DNA of 64,000 nt from Pantanalinema rosaneae (GCF_050753385.1 NZ_JBLZFZ010000003.1:124001-188000); one strand, 5' to 3'; shown: positions 33,027-42,514, counted from the first letter of the stretch. The notes: generated from the letters alone by a model not told the origin. Program-made: numbers and translations.

Positions 33027-34913
33027 ATGCCTCTCCCCTTGCCGACCCATTGGAACTCCCTTTCTGGCAGTAAAAGCAATACATCTATTGCTTTGATGCA
33101 GGTGCCATCCTACTCCCAACCACTGGCAGCGATCGACTTTGGTAAAATGCTTCAGCAATACAACAATCCTCAAGGTTGGATGATGCTGGGTGGATTACTG
33201 GTTGTATTGTTGCTGCTCCGCATCAGTGGATCGGGTAAGGGCAAGATTACGACAGGCAAGCTATGCGGCACTGCCGAGAAACTATCTGCAACAAGCCTGT
33301 CGCGCAAACAGATTCGGGAGCGCAAACACAATAAGGTAACGCTTTGGTCTGGCACACCCCGCTATTGGGCAAAAGGCGCATGGTGCGGGGTAATGACAAC
33401 CATCCAAACCACATTGGGAGCATCCCCAACGGTTTGGTTTCCCAGTTCTGAACGAGGTACGTTAGTCATTGGTGCTCCTGGCTCTGGAAAAACGTACTCT
33501 ACCATCGATCGAATGCTGGAGAGCGCGATGCAACAAGGCTTTCCCATTCTGCTCTACGACAAAAAGGGTGATCAGATGCGCCTCCATGCACCCCTGGCAG
33601 CGCGGTATGGTTATCAAGTCAGAGTCTTTGCACCAGGAGAAGCCTTCAGTGGCGTGATTAACCCGTTGGATTACATGCGGGATGCACAAGATGGCGTGAT
33701 GGCGGGTGAGATCGGTAAAGTCATTAATCGCAACGCCAGGGAGGGCGATGGTGGACGGAGCGATGAGTTTTTCACTAAGGCAGGAGACTTATTGGCAAAG
33801 GCATTGCTGCAACTGGTTAAAGGTTCCCGTTACCCCGACATGGCAATGCTTTACGCCGTGCTGCGCCTGCCTAACTTAGTGCATCGAATTGACTATGCGG
33901 TGCAATCTAAACAGTTGGATGAATGGGTCGCTACCTCTTTTGTGCAGTTCCTCAGTGCGAAGGACGCTGAAAAAACAATCTCTGGTATCCTAACAACCGC
34001 CGCAGGCACCTTCTCATCGTTCATTCAAGCAGATCTGCTCCGCGCCTTTATTGGCAAATCCACGATTCCAACTCGCTTGGAAGGACGAGAGATCGTAGTA
34101 TTCAAGTTGGATGATGAGCGTCGCAGTGTGGTGGGTCCGCTACTGGCTGCTGCAATTCACCTAATGATTGTGGGCAATCTCAGCACACCCCGCAAAGACC
34201 CGCTGATTATCTCTCTAGACGAGTTGCCCTCGATCAAGCTCGATCGCCTGCCGCAATGGATTAACGAATACCGCTCCAATGGCGCTTGCTTCATCCTGGG
34301 CATTCAAAGTTTGGATCAACTTTATGACATTTATGGAGACAAGATGGGCGCGGCGATCGCCTCTGCCTGTAGCACCCATGTCTTGTTCAATCCCGGCAAT
34401 CATAAAACGGCTGAGGATTACTCGAAACGGTACGGTGAAAAAGAAGTGCTGATCAAAAATCGAACGACGGGGCGATCGCTCGGTGGACAAATGAGCCGTT
34501 CGATTAGCTGGAGTGAGAATCTGCAAAAAATGCCGGTGATCAGCGCCGATGAAATTCTCAAATTTCCTCAAGGCAAGTGCGTGATCACCAGTCCTGGCTA
34601 TAGTTCAGGTGGGCAGGCATCGATTCCTTATCCGTTGATTATTCCTGTCTCTAAGGCAGATGAGAAACGTGCAAAGGAAAGTGAGGCATTATGGGAAGCG
34701 CAAGTGCGAGCAGGCTTGGAGAGCCAAGTAATTATGCCAAACGTAGACGCACTAACTCAAGCCTTGTATGAGCGAATTGAAGAAGCAGAACGAATGTTAC
34801 CACTCCCAGATGAAGTAGCAGCATCAGACTCATCAACAAAAAGTGGTGTTGAAACGGATGCACTCGATCATTTCCCTAAACGGAGTTTTACAGCGCCGGG
34901 ATTACAAGAATAA
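33027..34913 (+). CDS. VirD4/TraD-type coupling protein
   Basis: This is a 628-residue type IV coupling ATPase. One N-terminal membrane segment (GWMMLGGLLVVLLLLRIS, about residue 50-68) precedes Walker A GAPGSGKT (about 150) and Walker B PLIISLDELPS (about 393). A TraM/TraD-like recognition region follows (ACSTHVLFNPGNHKTAEDYSKRYGE). It would bring the relaxase-DNA complex to a secretion channel. No VirB4 or channel gene is seen in the window, so those genes lie elsewhere or a helper element supplies them. Confidence 0.88.
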   Translation: MPLPLPTHWNSLSGSKSNTSIALMQVPSYSQPLAAIDFGKMLQQYNNPQGWMMLGGLLVVLLLLRISGSGKGKITTGKLCGTAEKLSATSLSRKQIRERKHNKVTLWSGTPRYWAKGAWCGVMTTIQTTLGASPTVWFPSSERGTLVIGAPGSGKTYSTIDRMLESAMQQGFPILLYDKKGDQMRLHAPLAARYGYQVRVFAPGEAFSGVINPLDYMRDAQDGVMAGEIGKVINRNAREGDGGRSDEFFTKAGDLLAKALLQLVKGSRYPDMAMLYAVLRLPNLVHRIDYAVQSKQLDEWVATSFVQFLSAKDAEKTISGILTTAAGTFSSFIQADLLRAFIGKSTIPTRLEGREIVVFKLDDERRSVVGPLLAAAIHLMIVGNLSTPRKDPLIISLDELPSIKLDRLPQWINEYRSNGACFILGIQSLDQLYDIYGDKMGAAIASACSTHVLFNPGNHKTAEDYSKRYGEKEVLIKNRTTGRSLGGQMSRSISWSENLQKMPVISADEILKFPQGKCVITSPGYSSGGQASIPYPLIIPVSKADEKRAKESEALWEAQVRAGLESQVIMPNVDALTQALYERIEEAERMLPLPDEVAASDSSTKSGVETDALDHFPKRSFTAPGLQE

Positions 34914-34936
34914 CTATCGCGAGGAAAACAAACCCA

Positions 34937-35203
34937 TCAACGATTCTGTCTACGATCTAAACTACGAATCTGCAATTCCTGCCACCAAGTTGTACTCCGC
35001 TCTGTCAATCCTTCTAATCGATAGAGCCATTGGTAAGACTGTTCCTCTGTTTGTACACACCACATTCCCACAATTGTTCCAACTTCTTTAGTCGTCCTGA
35101 CTTTAACGATTTGGAAGAATGAAAACTCTGGCATTGGCACCGTTGGATTTAAAACTGGAATTGCGCGTGTTGGATCATTTGATTGTGGCGATCGTGTTGT
35201 CAT
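34937..35203 (-). CDS. Small hypothetical protein, 88 aa
   Basis: The ATG at 35203 gives 88 residues; the longer frame to 35287 overlaps the neighbour. The C-terminal half (FFQIVKVRTTKEVGTIVGMWCVQTEEQSYQWLYRLEGL) looks like a small beta-barrel. It probably shares a transcript with the next two genes upstream. The family is not recognised. Confidence 0.5.
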   Translation of the reverse strand: MTTRSPQSNDPTRAIPVLNPTVPMPEFSFFQIVKVRTTKEVGTIVGMWCVQTEEQSYQWLYRLEGLTERSTTWWQELQIRSLDRRQNR

Positions 35204-35261
35204 GACGAATACCTTGCATTCTTTCAAATAAGGGGTGGAGTGAAATACTGTTAATTTCTTG

Positions 35262-35912
35262 CTAGAGAGGCACTTCTGGAATCGCATCTAGGTTCAACAG
35301 CACCGAATAATCAGTGTTCGTGTGGATTTCAGGCACTGGAAGGTTGATAGGCTGCGTCAGGAGCTGTATTAACCACTGCTGCGTCTGATCCTGTTGCGTT
35401 TGATCCCACTGCAATCGGAGTTTTTGAGCTGGTAGAACTGGATGCAGTGCCAAACCAATCAGGGATAACTTCTCTGGAGGAATGGCGTAATGCACAGACA
35501 TCACCCAAAGCTTTACAGCATCTTGCCAGGTTGGTTTTGCAGAGCGAATCGCCCATTCATAAAGTCTGGGTATCCCTCGTCGAAGACCATAGTTAACCTG
35601 AACTTGAATGAAAATTGGAGCGTCCCCAGTCCTCAGAGGAGCAACCATTGGCACATCAAGCCAGAGTTTCTTCCTACCCTGGAAAAGCTCTGGAACCAGT
35701 TCTTGGACTTCAGTGACCCATCGACCAATCAATGGGTGAGTATCCAAAAGAGGTTGCACGGGCAGTCCCAGAAATAGCTGTTTCATCAACAACTGGAAAT
35801 TAGCTGGATCGGCTGGATCAAATGCAAATTCTGATTCATGAGTGCATAACCCCAAAAGAGGCTGTTGGCTTTGATGGATCTGATGTAGATCAGCCAGGGT
35901 AAAAAGTGCCAT
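35262..35912 (-). CDS. Hypothetical protein, 216 aa
   Basis: This soluble 216-residue protein has no membrane segment and no motif I recognise. It begins MALFTLADLHQIHQS and has a Trp-rich middle. The region just upstream (35905-35935) contains an imperfect palindrome (ATAGGTA...TACCTAT) that overlaps the start codon and could be an operator. It sits with two other small genes between the coupling protein and recA. Confidence 0.55.
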   Translation of the reverse strand: MALFTLADLHQIHQSQQPLLGLCTHESEFAFDPADPANFQLLMKQLFLGLPVQPLLDTHPLIGRWVTEVQELVPELFQGRKKLWLDVPMVAPLRTGDAPIFIQVQVNYGLRRGIPRLYEWAIRSAKPTWQDAVKLWVMSVHYAIPPEKLSLIGLALHPVLPAQKLRLQWDQTQQDQTQQWLIQLLTQPINLPVPEIHTNTDYSVLLNLDAIPEVPL

Positions 35913-35966
35913 AGGTAAGAAGGGATAACTATCCTACCTATGCGGCGGTTGTCGCCGCTACAGTCT

Positions 35967-36206
35967 CTATCTAGGCAGTAGCGGCTCGATTTGTTGGGTA
36001 GCCAGACTGGCTTCTAACAACTTTTCCCAGGCGCGATCGTCCAGTTGTCCCATCGCTTGAATACAAGTTGAAAATTGCTGCCACTTCTCTTGAGCATGTT
36101 GAAACTGTGGATCAAATCCAGTTACATAGCAGAAAGTTTCAAATCCGTTGTCCCAGTAGAAGGTGCCAAGCGCTTTTCTGAGTTGATGAAATTGAGCAGG
36201 TTCCAT
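35967..36206 (-). CDS. Small hypothetical protein, 79 aa
   Basis: This 79-residue helical protein starts at ATG 36206; a longer frame from TTG 36230 is less likely. It is rich in Gln and aromatic residues. It precedes the 216-residue gene on the same strand and is followed upstream by the palindrome cluster at 36244-36324. The family is not recognised. Confidence 0.5.
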   Translation of the reverse strand: MEPAQFHQLRKALGTFYWDNGFETFCYVTGFDPQFQHAQEKWQQFSTCIQAMGQLDDRAWEKLLEASLATQQIEPLLPR

Positions 36207-36243
36207 AAGTATTGCTGAAAGGGATGTCAAAACTGCCCATTTA

Positions 36244-36324
36244 CCCCGCTAGGGGAGAAAAAATTACTGTCTGAATTCAGACAGCATTAACTGGCTCCAA
36301 ATTTGAACCACAACGTTGTGGTTC
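36244..36324. repeat. Cluster of three perfect palindromes
   Basis: Within 81 bases: CCCC-GCTA-GGGG (36244-36255), CTGTCTGAATTCAGACAG (36267-36284, 18 bp with no loop) and GAACCACAACGTTGTGGTTC (36305-36324, 20 bp with no loop). They lie between the 3' end of the recA paralogue and the next small gene. Perfect loopless palindromes suggest dimeric protein sites rather than terminators. Confidence 0.7.
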
Positions 36325-36395
36325 GAGAAGTTGTCGTTTTTGTGGGAGATCGTGGTAGTCCAGTTTCAGGTTGCAGCTGGTTTTGGTTGGAATCA

Positions 36396-37274
36396 TTAGC
36401 GGCACAGCAGCAAATCGCTGTCTACCTGCCCGTTGGTTGCAGCAAGCTCGTTGAGAGTATTGCCTTTGAAGATGCCTTTACCAAAGATCATGTCAACTTC
36501 TGCCGCTCGAAAGGGTGGGGCAATCTTGTTCTTTGCCACCTTAACTTTGACTCGAATACCGTATTCCTCACTTCCTCGTTTCAATGTCTGAATCCGGCGA
36601 GTATCCAACCGCATCGAAGCATAGTATTTGAGAGCATTACCACCTGTGGTGGTTTCAGGATTACCATAAACTACCCCAATCTTGAAACGCAGTTGATTCA
36701 GAAAAATCACTGTGCATTGACTATGCAGGCAATTCATTAAGCGCCGGAGGGCTTTGCTCATCAACCAAGCAATAGAAGTTGTTGGAAAATCACCCATCTC
36801 TGCTTGAAGTTCTGCCTCTGTCACCAATGCAGCCACGGAGTCTACCACAATCAGATCAACACTCTTGGAACGCACCAGTTGTTCAACCAGTTCCATTGCC
36901 ATCTCACCGCTATTGGGTTGACTGACCAGCATTTGATCGCTAGCGACTCCGATCGCAGCGGCATAAAGTGGATCGAGGGCGTGTTCCATATCGACAAAAG
37001 CGGTGATACCTCCAAGCTTTTGCATTTCGGCGATCGCCTGTAATGCCAGTGTGGTCTTGCCGCTACTCTCTGGTCCATAAACTTCAATAATGCGCCCTCT
37101 GGGATAGCCTCCTCCCAATGCCAAATCTAGTTCAGTTGAGCCACTGGAGAAGGTTTTCACGTTCATATGACTAGCATCCCCCAGGCGCATGATGGAACCA
37201 TTGCCAAATTCTCGGTTGATCGTCGATAGGGTGTGCTCTAGATCCGATTTTTTGCTTACCAGTTTGTTAGCCAT
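36396..37274 (-). CDS. Short RecA paralogue
   Basis: This 292-residue RecA-family recombinase has Walker A GPESSGKT and Walker B LIVVDSVAALV, plus the family's NREFGNGSIMRLGD start and TTTGGNALKYYASMRLDTRR strand. It ends soon after the FRAAEVDMIFGKGI region, so it lacks the C-terminal domain of a usual RecA (about 350 residues). The ATG at 37274 (MANKLVSKK) matches known RecA N-termini; 51 upstream residues are rejected. It is probably a second, element-borne copy for exchange or replication restart. Confidence 0.9.
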   Translation of the reverse strand: MANKLVSKKSDLEHTLSTINREFGNGSIMRLGDASHMNVKTFSSGSTELDLALGGGYPRGRIIEVYGPESSGKTTLALQAIAEMQKLGGITAFVDMEHALDPLYAAAIGVASDQMLVSQPNSGEMAMELVEQLVRSKSVDLIVVDSVAALVTEAELQAEMGDFPTTSIAWLMSKALRRLMNCLHSQCTVIFLNQLRFKIGVVYGNPETTTGGNALKYYASMRLDTRRIQTLKRGSEEYGIRVKVKVAKNKIAPPFRAAEVDMIFGKGIFKGNTLNELAATNGQVDSDLLLCR

Positions 37275-37353
37275 CGTTCTTAAAAATGAACAACCGACCT
37301 CCATTTCTGAAGATCGGCGGATGTGCAGCGATAGCTGACGGTTAACCAGTTGA

Positions 37354-39996
37354 TCAGGAGCTAATTTCTGTCCCAGTTTGTGCGGTGGGTAAAGCGTTTC
37401 TCTCAACCAACGGCTCTGCCAACGCATCCAACAACACCAACCCCAGTTGCTTCAGCAAAGCCGTATTGCCATCAGGACAACCATGTTGAATCAGGCACTT
37501 GGCACAACCCGCATCACAATCACAGCCACGGGCGATCGCAGCGGCAGCACTCGCAAGTTCAGCCATATGTTTAAATACAGCTTCCGAAGCTCCATTTCCG
37601 CCGTCGCTGGTGTCGTAGAAATAGCCTGCGTACTGGTTGCGATCGCCAGCTTCCTTAACCACCGAAAAATTCACCTCTCTGGGGTCAACTCTGGCAAATA
37701 GTTGGAGCGATCGCAGGATTTGATGCCCAAAGCTGTGTATGGCGATCAGGCTACTGGAATGCTCCCATAATTGCTGATAGCCGGGTGGAATTGGCTGCCC
37801 ACTGCGACTCAAGCTAGTTCTTGCTTCTCTAGCAAAGGTTTGGAGATAGTCTCGCGCTGTTGAGTCGATCGCCACTTTGACAATAGGGGCTGAAAATTGA
37901 GTGCGGTAGGGCTGCTCAAAACTTTCCTCAGATAGGGTTTTGATAATTAGTGCCTTGCGGGTTGGCTTGCTGCAAAGTGGACAGCGGCGCTCGTCTGGTA
38001 ATGGCTCCTTGTAGTTCAAACACCGTCGGTTCAGACAAGTCTGTTCATACAGCTGTGTCATCAAACTGTACCCGCTGGTGATATGGCTGATTTGCCCATA
38101 GCTGAGTTCAAGCGTTAGAGCGGCAGGTAAATCAGCAATCCCCTCCGCACGGGGAAATTCTAAAGGCAATGCGACCGGATTGGTTAAAGCCTTCAGGCTG
38201 CTGGTTTCCGATTGAGTGCAGGCAACCGTGAAAAGGGGACTTTCCGGCACTTGGTTTAGAATTGCCTGCTTACTGGTCAAATCGAGCGAGATGCACTGAT
38301 AGGTCAACATTTGTCCGTCGCCATCTTGCCGTTTGTAGATGGCATGGGGATGCACTTCCCGATAGGCAATGTCCTCTGACACTTCCTCCAGTGCTTCGCC
38401 CGACTCAGCATCCATCAGTTTGACGGTCGTTTGAGACACACCTCCCCGAAAGTTGACATCTTTATGCGGGTAGCCCCGCGCCCACAGCCCATTACGCCCT
38501 TTATTGAGATGTCCTTGAGCCATTAAAAGTTTTGCAACTTCGATCCCAGCATTTCCAAAGTAATGCTTGATTTTGCTGGTGGGAATGCCCGTTTCTGCTG
38601 CGGCACAAAGCAGATGTTTAGCCGCAAAGATGGGATATTCATCATTGAAGAAAACGTCCTCCGCTTCGCCAGAGATCAACAGTTCTGGATGCTCTGTGAT
38701 GTAGCGGTCGATCGGATTAAGAGCATTGGGAATCAGCACTGTCATTCCCGGTTTGACACGTCCGGCTCGACCGCTACGCTGCTGATATGCCATCTTGGAG
38801 CCGGGCCAGCCCCGTAGAACACAGCACTCCAGCTCAGGTAGGTCAATGCCAGCTTCTAAGGCTTCCGTCGCAATAATCCATTGAATGATACCGGACTGGA
38901 GTTGTTGAACTACTTCAGCGCGGCGCTCTGGACTGATGCCGCCATAGAAAGCAGCAACCATGTTTGACTTCAGCAGTCCCGTTAGATCCCTGACACTCCG
39001 GCGCGAGTTGCAAAAGGCAATCCCGGACTTCTCTTGAGCTAACAAGAACTGAATAATACGAGCTGTATCCGCAGTCAGGTTGTAGCTGGGTTGAGTCACA
39101 ACCACTTGGCGATGGGGTGCCGCAGCTCCGCTCCTATGAATCCAAATGAGAGGCTTTGGAACACGTTTAGTTGGCTTCAGTCCGGACAGCTTTTGGGCAA
39201 GCTGTTTCGGGTTGCCACAAGTTGCACTCAGAAAGATGAATTGCAGGTCTCTGGAGCAACCGCCATAGTGATCCACTGCTAACCGAATGCGACGGATCAG
39301 CCAAGCCATATTGGCTCCATAGCTACCTGAGAGCGTATGTGCTTCGTCAATCAGCACGTAACGTAATTGCTGATAGAAGGTTGCCCAACGCTGCGATTTC
39401 CAGGCTTGCTTAAGTTGAAAGTGAATCAGTTCTGGCGTGACCCCCAGTATATGAGGGTCGGACGCGAGAATTTGCTCCCGTTCTTCAGTCTTGACATCCC
39501 CTGTCATCATTGCCAATACAGGACGGACGGCAACAGACATTGCTGAGAGCAACTCCGAGATCTTATGAAACTGATCCAGCGCTAGTGCGCGGAGTCCATA
39601 AAACGCCAAGGCCCGGTGTTCCTGCCTCATGCAACCTTCTAAAATGCCAGGGTAGGTGCTGAGTGTTTTGCCGCTGGCAGTGGGAGAGGTGAGAATCAGA
39701 CTTTTGCCTGCACGAATGGCTTGCAAAACCTTGTGTTGATGGGAGTAGAACTGGTGAATCCCCTGAGCATGAAGAGCCTCAACCAATTCAGGCGGCAAAT
39801 CAGCAGGAATATCTTTCAAATCTGGCTCCTGTGCAGGAATGGTTTGCTGCCAAAGCAAGTCTTCTCCAAGAAATTCAATAATGTTGGTTGGTTCAGAAGG
39901 ATGATTGTCAGCGGAATCTGGATATTCCGCAGTAGAGGTTGTCGGAGGTGTCCAAAAGCTTTGAAGCAGGGCACCGTAGTTCGGTGTAGTTGTCAT
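37354..39996 (-). CDS. DEAD/DEAH helicase with DUF1998-like C-terminus (MrfA/YprA-like)
   Basis: This 880-residue superfamily 2 helicase has motif I (TSPTASGKT), motif II (LIDEAHTLSG), motif III (LSATCGN) and motif VI (QRSGRAGR). The C-terminal part carries a four-cysteine cluster (CDCDAGCAKC) typical of the DUF1998 domain of MrfA/YprA repair helicases. An extra Cys pair (CPLC) lies near residue 670. MrfA acts with a partner nuclease on mitomycin damage; no MrfB-like gene is next to it. It sits with recA and clamp-loader genes. Confidence 0.88.
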   Translation of the reverse strand: MTTTPNYGALLQSFWTPPTTSTAEYPDSADNHPSEPTNIIEFLGEDLLWQQTIPAQEPDLKDIPADLPPELVEALHAQGIHQFYSHQHKVLQAIRAGKSLILTSPTASGKTLSTYPGILEGCMRQEHRALAFYGLRALALDQFHKISELLSAMSVAVRPVLAMMTGDVKTEEREQILASDPHILGVTPELIHFQLKQAWKSQRWATFYQQLRYVLIDEAHTLSGSYGANMAWLIRRIRLAVDHYGGCSRDLQFIFLSATCGNPKQLAQKLSGLKPTKRVPKPLIWIHRSGAAAPHRQVVVTQPSYNLTADTARIIQFLLAQEKSGIAFCNSRRSVRDLTGLLKSNMVAAFYGGISPERRAEVVQQLQSGIIQWIIATEALEAGIDLPELECCVLRGWPGSKMAYQQRSGRAGRVKPGMTVLIPNALNPIDRYITEHPELLISGEAEDVFFNDEYPIFAAKHLLCAAAETGIPTSKIKHYFGNAGIEVAKLLMAQGHLNKGRNGLWARGYPHKDVNFRGGVSQTTVKLMDAESGEALEEVSEDIAYREVHPHAIYKRQDGDGQMLTYQCISLDLTSKQAILNQVPESPLFTVACTQSETSSLKALTNPVALPLEFPRAEGIADLPAALTLELSYGQISHITSGYSLMTQLYEQTCLNRRCLNYKEPLPDERRCPLCSKPTRKALIIKTLSEESFEQPYRTQFSAPIVKVAIDSTARDYLQTFAREARTSLSRSGQPIPPGYQQLWEHSSSLIAIHSFGHQILRSLQLFARVDPREVNFSVVKEAGDRNQYAGYFYDTSDGGNGASEAVFKHMAELASAAAAIARGCDCDAGCAKCLIQHGCPDGNTALLKQLGLVLLDALAEPLVERNALPTAQTGTEISS

Positions 39997-40028
39997 GGTC
40001 GTTGCCTTCGCTCACTGCCCAAAAACAT

Positions 40029-40072
40029 CCCCCGTAGGGGAGGGAAGGGCAGAAACCTGCAATTGTGCAGGT
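40029..40072. repeat. Two palindromes between helicase and holA
   Basis: CCCC-GTA-GGGG (40030-40040) resembles the CCCC-GCTA-GGGG of the 36244 cluster. ACCTGCA-ATTG-TGCAGGT (40055-40072) is a perfect 7-bp hairpin. They lie between the end of holA (40104) and the start of the helicase gene (39996). Confidence 0.55.
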
Positions 40073-40103
40073 ATTAAAGTTTCAATCTCCTGAACTATCC
40101 AAA

Positions 40104-41069
40104 TCACTTTGAGTGAACAAGTTGGAACAATCGTGTGATCACAAGCAAGAACGACAGGATAGAGTTTGCGTTGACATAACCTTGCTTAATTGCCATTTCT
40201 AGATCCACCAGTTTTGTGACTGCCTGAATCAATGTTCTGAGGGGCATGGTTGCGACCTCTTGTCGCAAATAGTAAAGCCGATTAGGATTCCCCACGTTGC
40301 ACAGTTGAGCAATTTCAGTGTTGTTCTGAATACCTCTCACAAGCGCACTTTTAACCCATAGCCAGGTTCTAAACTGGGTCAGTAGAGTCGCAACCATCAC
40401 CAGCATTGGCTCAGAGCGAGCCAGCAATTCGTCGATCAGACGCACCACTGCTTCACTTTCCCCGTTGCGAACCGCCTCCGCTAGTTGCAGATTGCTCTGA
40501 GTCTGGCAAGGAATCAGGCTTTGTACTTCAGCAAGACACACGGGCTGACCATTTGTATAGATTGCTAGCTTGCGGAGTTCTGACGTAGCCCGGATCATGT
40601 CATTGCCGATCGCTTCTGCCAAATATTCAAGAACATCTTTGGGTAGTCGCAGTTTCATGCGCTTTGCTTGAGTGGCGATCGCCTCTGCGATCAGATCTGT
40701 ACGCCAGGGCGGAATTAGTGAAAGCTCGAAACACTGACCGTGCTTGATCAAATGCTTGTAGATTTTCAGGCGCTTGTCCACATTTGTTGCCAGAAAGACA
40801 ACTATTGTGGCATCCGGTATCTGAGCAAGTTGCTGCAAACTTTCTAACTGGATATCACCCCATTGTTTCAGATTGCAGTCTTCTACGACCACAAGCCGTT
40901 TACCACCACTGAGCGAGGGTGTTCGTGCCGCACTCATAGCTTGTTCCAAAGCACTGGATGAGAAGCGATGATAGCAAAGCTCTAACCACTGTGGATCAAG
41001 TTCTGCTTTGTATTGCTCCAGTTTTTGTCGGATGGCAAATTGATCATCTCCAACCAATAGGATAATCAT
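40104..41069 (-). CDS. holA: DNA polymerase III delta subunit
   Basis: This 321-residue protein has the normal length for HolA. It begins MIILLVGDDQFAIRQKL, with the typical GGKRLVVVED strand and the ATIVVFLATNVDKRLKIYK segment, plus a helical C-terminal collar. Delta is the clamp-opening wrench of the clamp loader. It overlaps the dnaX stop by 4 bases (ATGA), so the two are coupled. Placement on a mobile element, with dnaX, is unusual. Confidence 0.9.
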   Translation of the reverse strand: MIILLVGDDQFAIRQKLEQYKAELDPQWLELCYHRFSSSALEQAMSAARTPSLSGGKRLVVVEDCNLKQWGDIQLESLQQLAQIPDATIVVFLATNVDKRLKIYKHLIKHGQCFELSLIPPWRTDLIAEAIATQAKRMKLRLPKDVLEYLAEAIGNDMIRATSELRKLAIYTNGQPVCLAEVQSLIPCQTQSNLQLAEAVRNGESEAVVRLIDELLARSEPMLVMVATLLTQFRTWLWVKSALVRGIQNNTEIAQLCNVGNPNRLYYLRQEVATMPLRTLIQAVTKLVDLEMAIKQGYVNANSILSFLLVITRLFQLVHSK

Positions 41070-42514
41070 GCAGATCTCCCATTCTTGGTAGGTGTGAGCG
41101 TTCTGATCAATACAGTTAGCGGCTTCGAGCTATGGGTAACTCGCTGAAGCATTCGAGCGATCGCCTGTTGATTCGCCTCAAATTTTGCAAACGAGGCAGG
41201 GGCAACTTCCAGAATTGCCTTAGTGCCTTGTAGCTTGGTCAAGCGCGCCTGAGTCAATAATTTCTGGGTTCCTGGTTTAGCCGAAGCTACAACTTTTTGC
41301 CAGAGAGTTGCTAAATCAGTAGGTTTGTGACCTGTGGTTGTCGAAGCTGGCTCAGAGATTGTTTTACGGCTGTGCCCATTTTTACCTGCTGCCTGCTTTG
41401 CCTCTGGAGAGCTGGAGGGGATCGATCTCAACATCGGCATCAAGTTCAGCAAACACGTCTCTAGCCAGACAGCCGCGTTGGTTGTATTGCGAAGATAGAT
41501 CTCGGCTTTCTGCAATTGAGCCAGAGATTGATTGAGTGCATCAAAATCCCAGTGAGTAGCAATTACCTTTAGTTGGTTGTAGTTGACAGGACTGGTGAGC
41601 AAGTCTGATGCTTTAGGAGCCGATTTGAGAATGAGCAGATCTCGGTAGGTTTGGAGTAAGCTGCTGAGGATCAGTTTGGGAGTTTTGCTAGAGTCTACCA
41701 GCGTTCGTGCCAATTTAAGGAGTTGAAATGTATCGTTGGTGGCGATCGCATCGAGTACTGCCAACAAGTCTGTTTCTGTCACTCCCCCGGTCATTTCAAT
41801 CACATGGTTCGCGGTCACGGCTTCACCCAGCAGACTAACCTGCCCCAAAAGCTGAAGGGCATCTCGCAAGCCTCCCTCAGCAAAACGGGCGATCGCCATC
41901 AAAGCCTCATTCTCGACAGCGATCGCTTCAGCATCGGCAACCTCTTGCAAGTGTTGAGCGATCGTTTGAATGGAAAGCGCACGAAAATGAAACACCTGAC
42001 AGCGACTCACAATCGTTGGCAGTACCTTATGCAGTTCTGTCGTACAAAGAATAAAGACTACATGAGGTGGCGGCTCCTCAATGCACTTCAGCAGAGCGTT
42101 TTGGGACTGGGTGGTTAATTGATGTGCTTCGTCAAGAATAAAAATCCGGTAGCGTCCCTGCACGGGTGTAAGGCTACTACGCTCAATTAAGGCACGGGCA
42201 TCATCCACCCCATTATTGGAAGCTGCATCAATCTCACTGACATCCAGACTGTTGCTGGCTTCGATCAAGCGACAAGACTGACAGGTGCCGCAGGGTTCAT
42301 CGGTAGGTCCGTCAAAACTCAGACAATTGAGAGACTTGGCAAAGATACGCGCAGTAGAGGTTTTACCAGTGCCTCTAGAACCTGTGAAGAGATACGCCGG
42401 GGCTATGTGCATCCGGTTGATGGCATTGGTCAAAGCGGTTTGGACGTAGGGTTGTCCAACCAGTTCTGCCAGGATTTTAGGGCGATATTTTTGGTGTAAG
42501 GCGTTAGTCGGCAT
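41066..42514 (-). CDS. dnaX: DNA polymerase III gamma/tau subunit
   Basis: This 482-residue clamp-loader ATPase has Walker A GSRGTGKT, the zinc cluster CLSFDGPTDEPCGTCQSC, Walker B FILDEAHQLT and the SRC motif VSRCQVFHF. It is shorter than most cyanobacterial chromosomal DnaX proteins and lacks a long tau tail, so it is a gamma-like form. It is coupled to holA. It is probably a replicon-encoded clamp loader that works with the element's polymerase and clamp-binding proteins. Confidence 0.92.
   Translation of the reverse strand: MPTNALHQKYRPKILAELVGQPYVQTALTNAINRMHIAPAYLFTGSRGTGKTSTARIFAKSLNCLSFDGPTDEPCGTCQSCRLIEASNSLDVSEIDAASNNGVDDARALIERSSLTPVQGRYRIFILDEAHQLTTQSQNALLKCIEEPPPHVVFILCTTELHKVLPTIVSRCQVFHFRALSIQTIAQHLQEVADAEAIAVENEALMAIARFAEGGLRDALQLLGQVSLLGEAVTANHVIEMTGGVTETDLLAVLDAIATNDTFQLLKLARTLVDSSKTPKLILSSLLQTYRDLLILKSAPKASDLLTSPVNYNQLKVIATHWDFDALNQSLAQLQKAEIYLRNTTNAAVWLETCLLNLMPMLRSIPSSSPEAKQAAGKNGHSRKTISEPASTTTGHKPTDLATLWQKVVASAKPGTQKLLTQARLTKLQGTKAILEVAPASFAKFEANQQAIARMLQRVTHSSKPLTVLIRTLTPTKNGRSA

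Noticed and set aside
36303..36740. Plus-strand frame of 145 codons over the recA 3' end
   Set aside because: It lies antisense to recA and is explained as a shadow of that gene.
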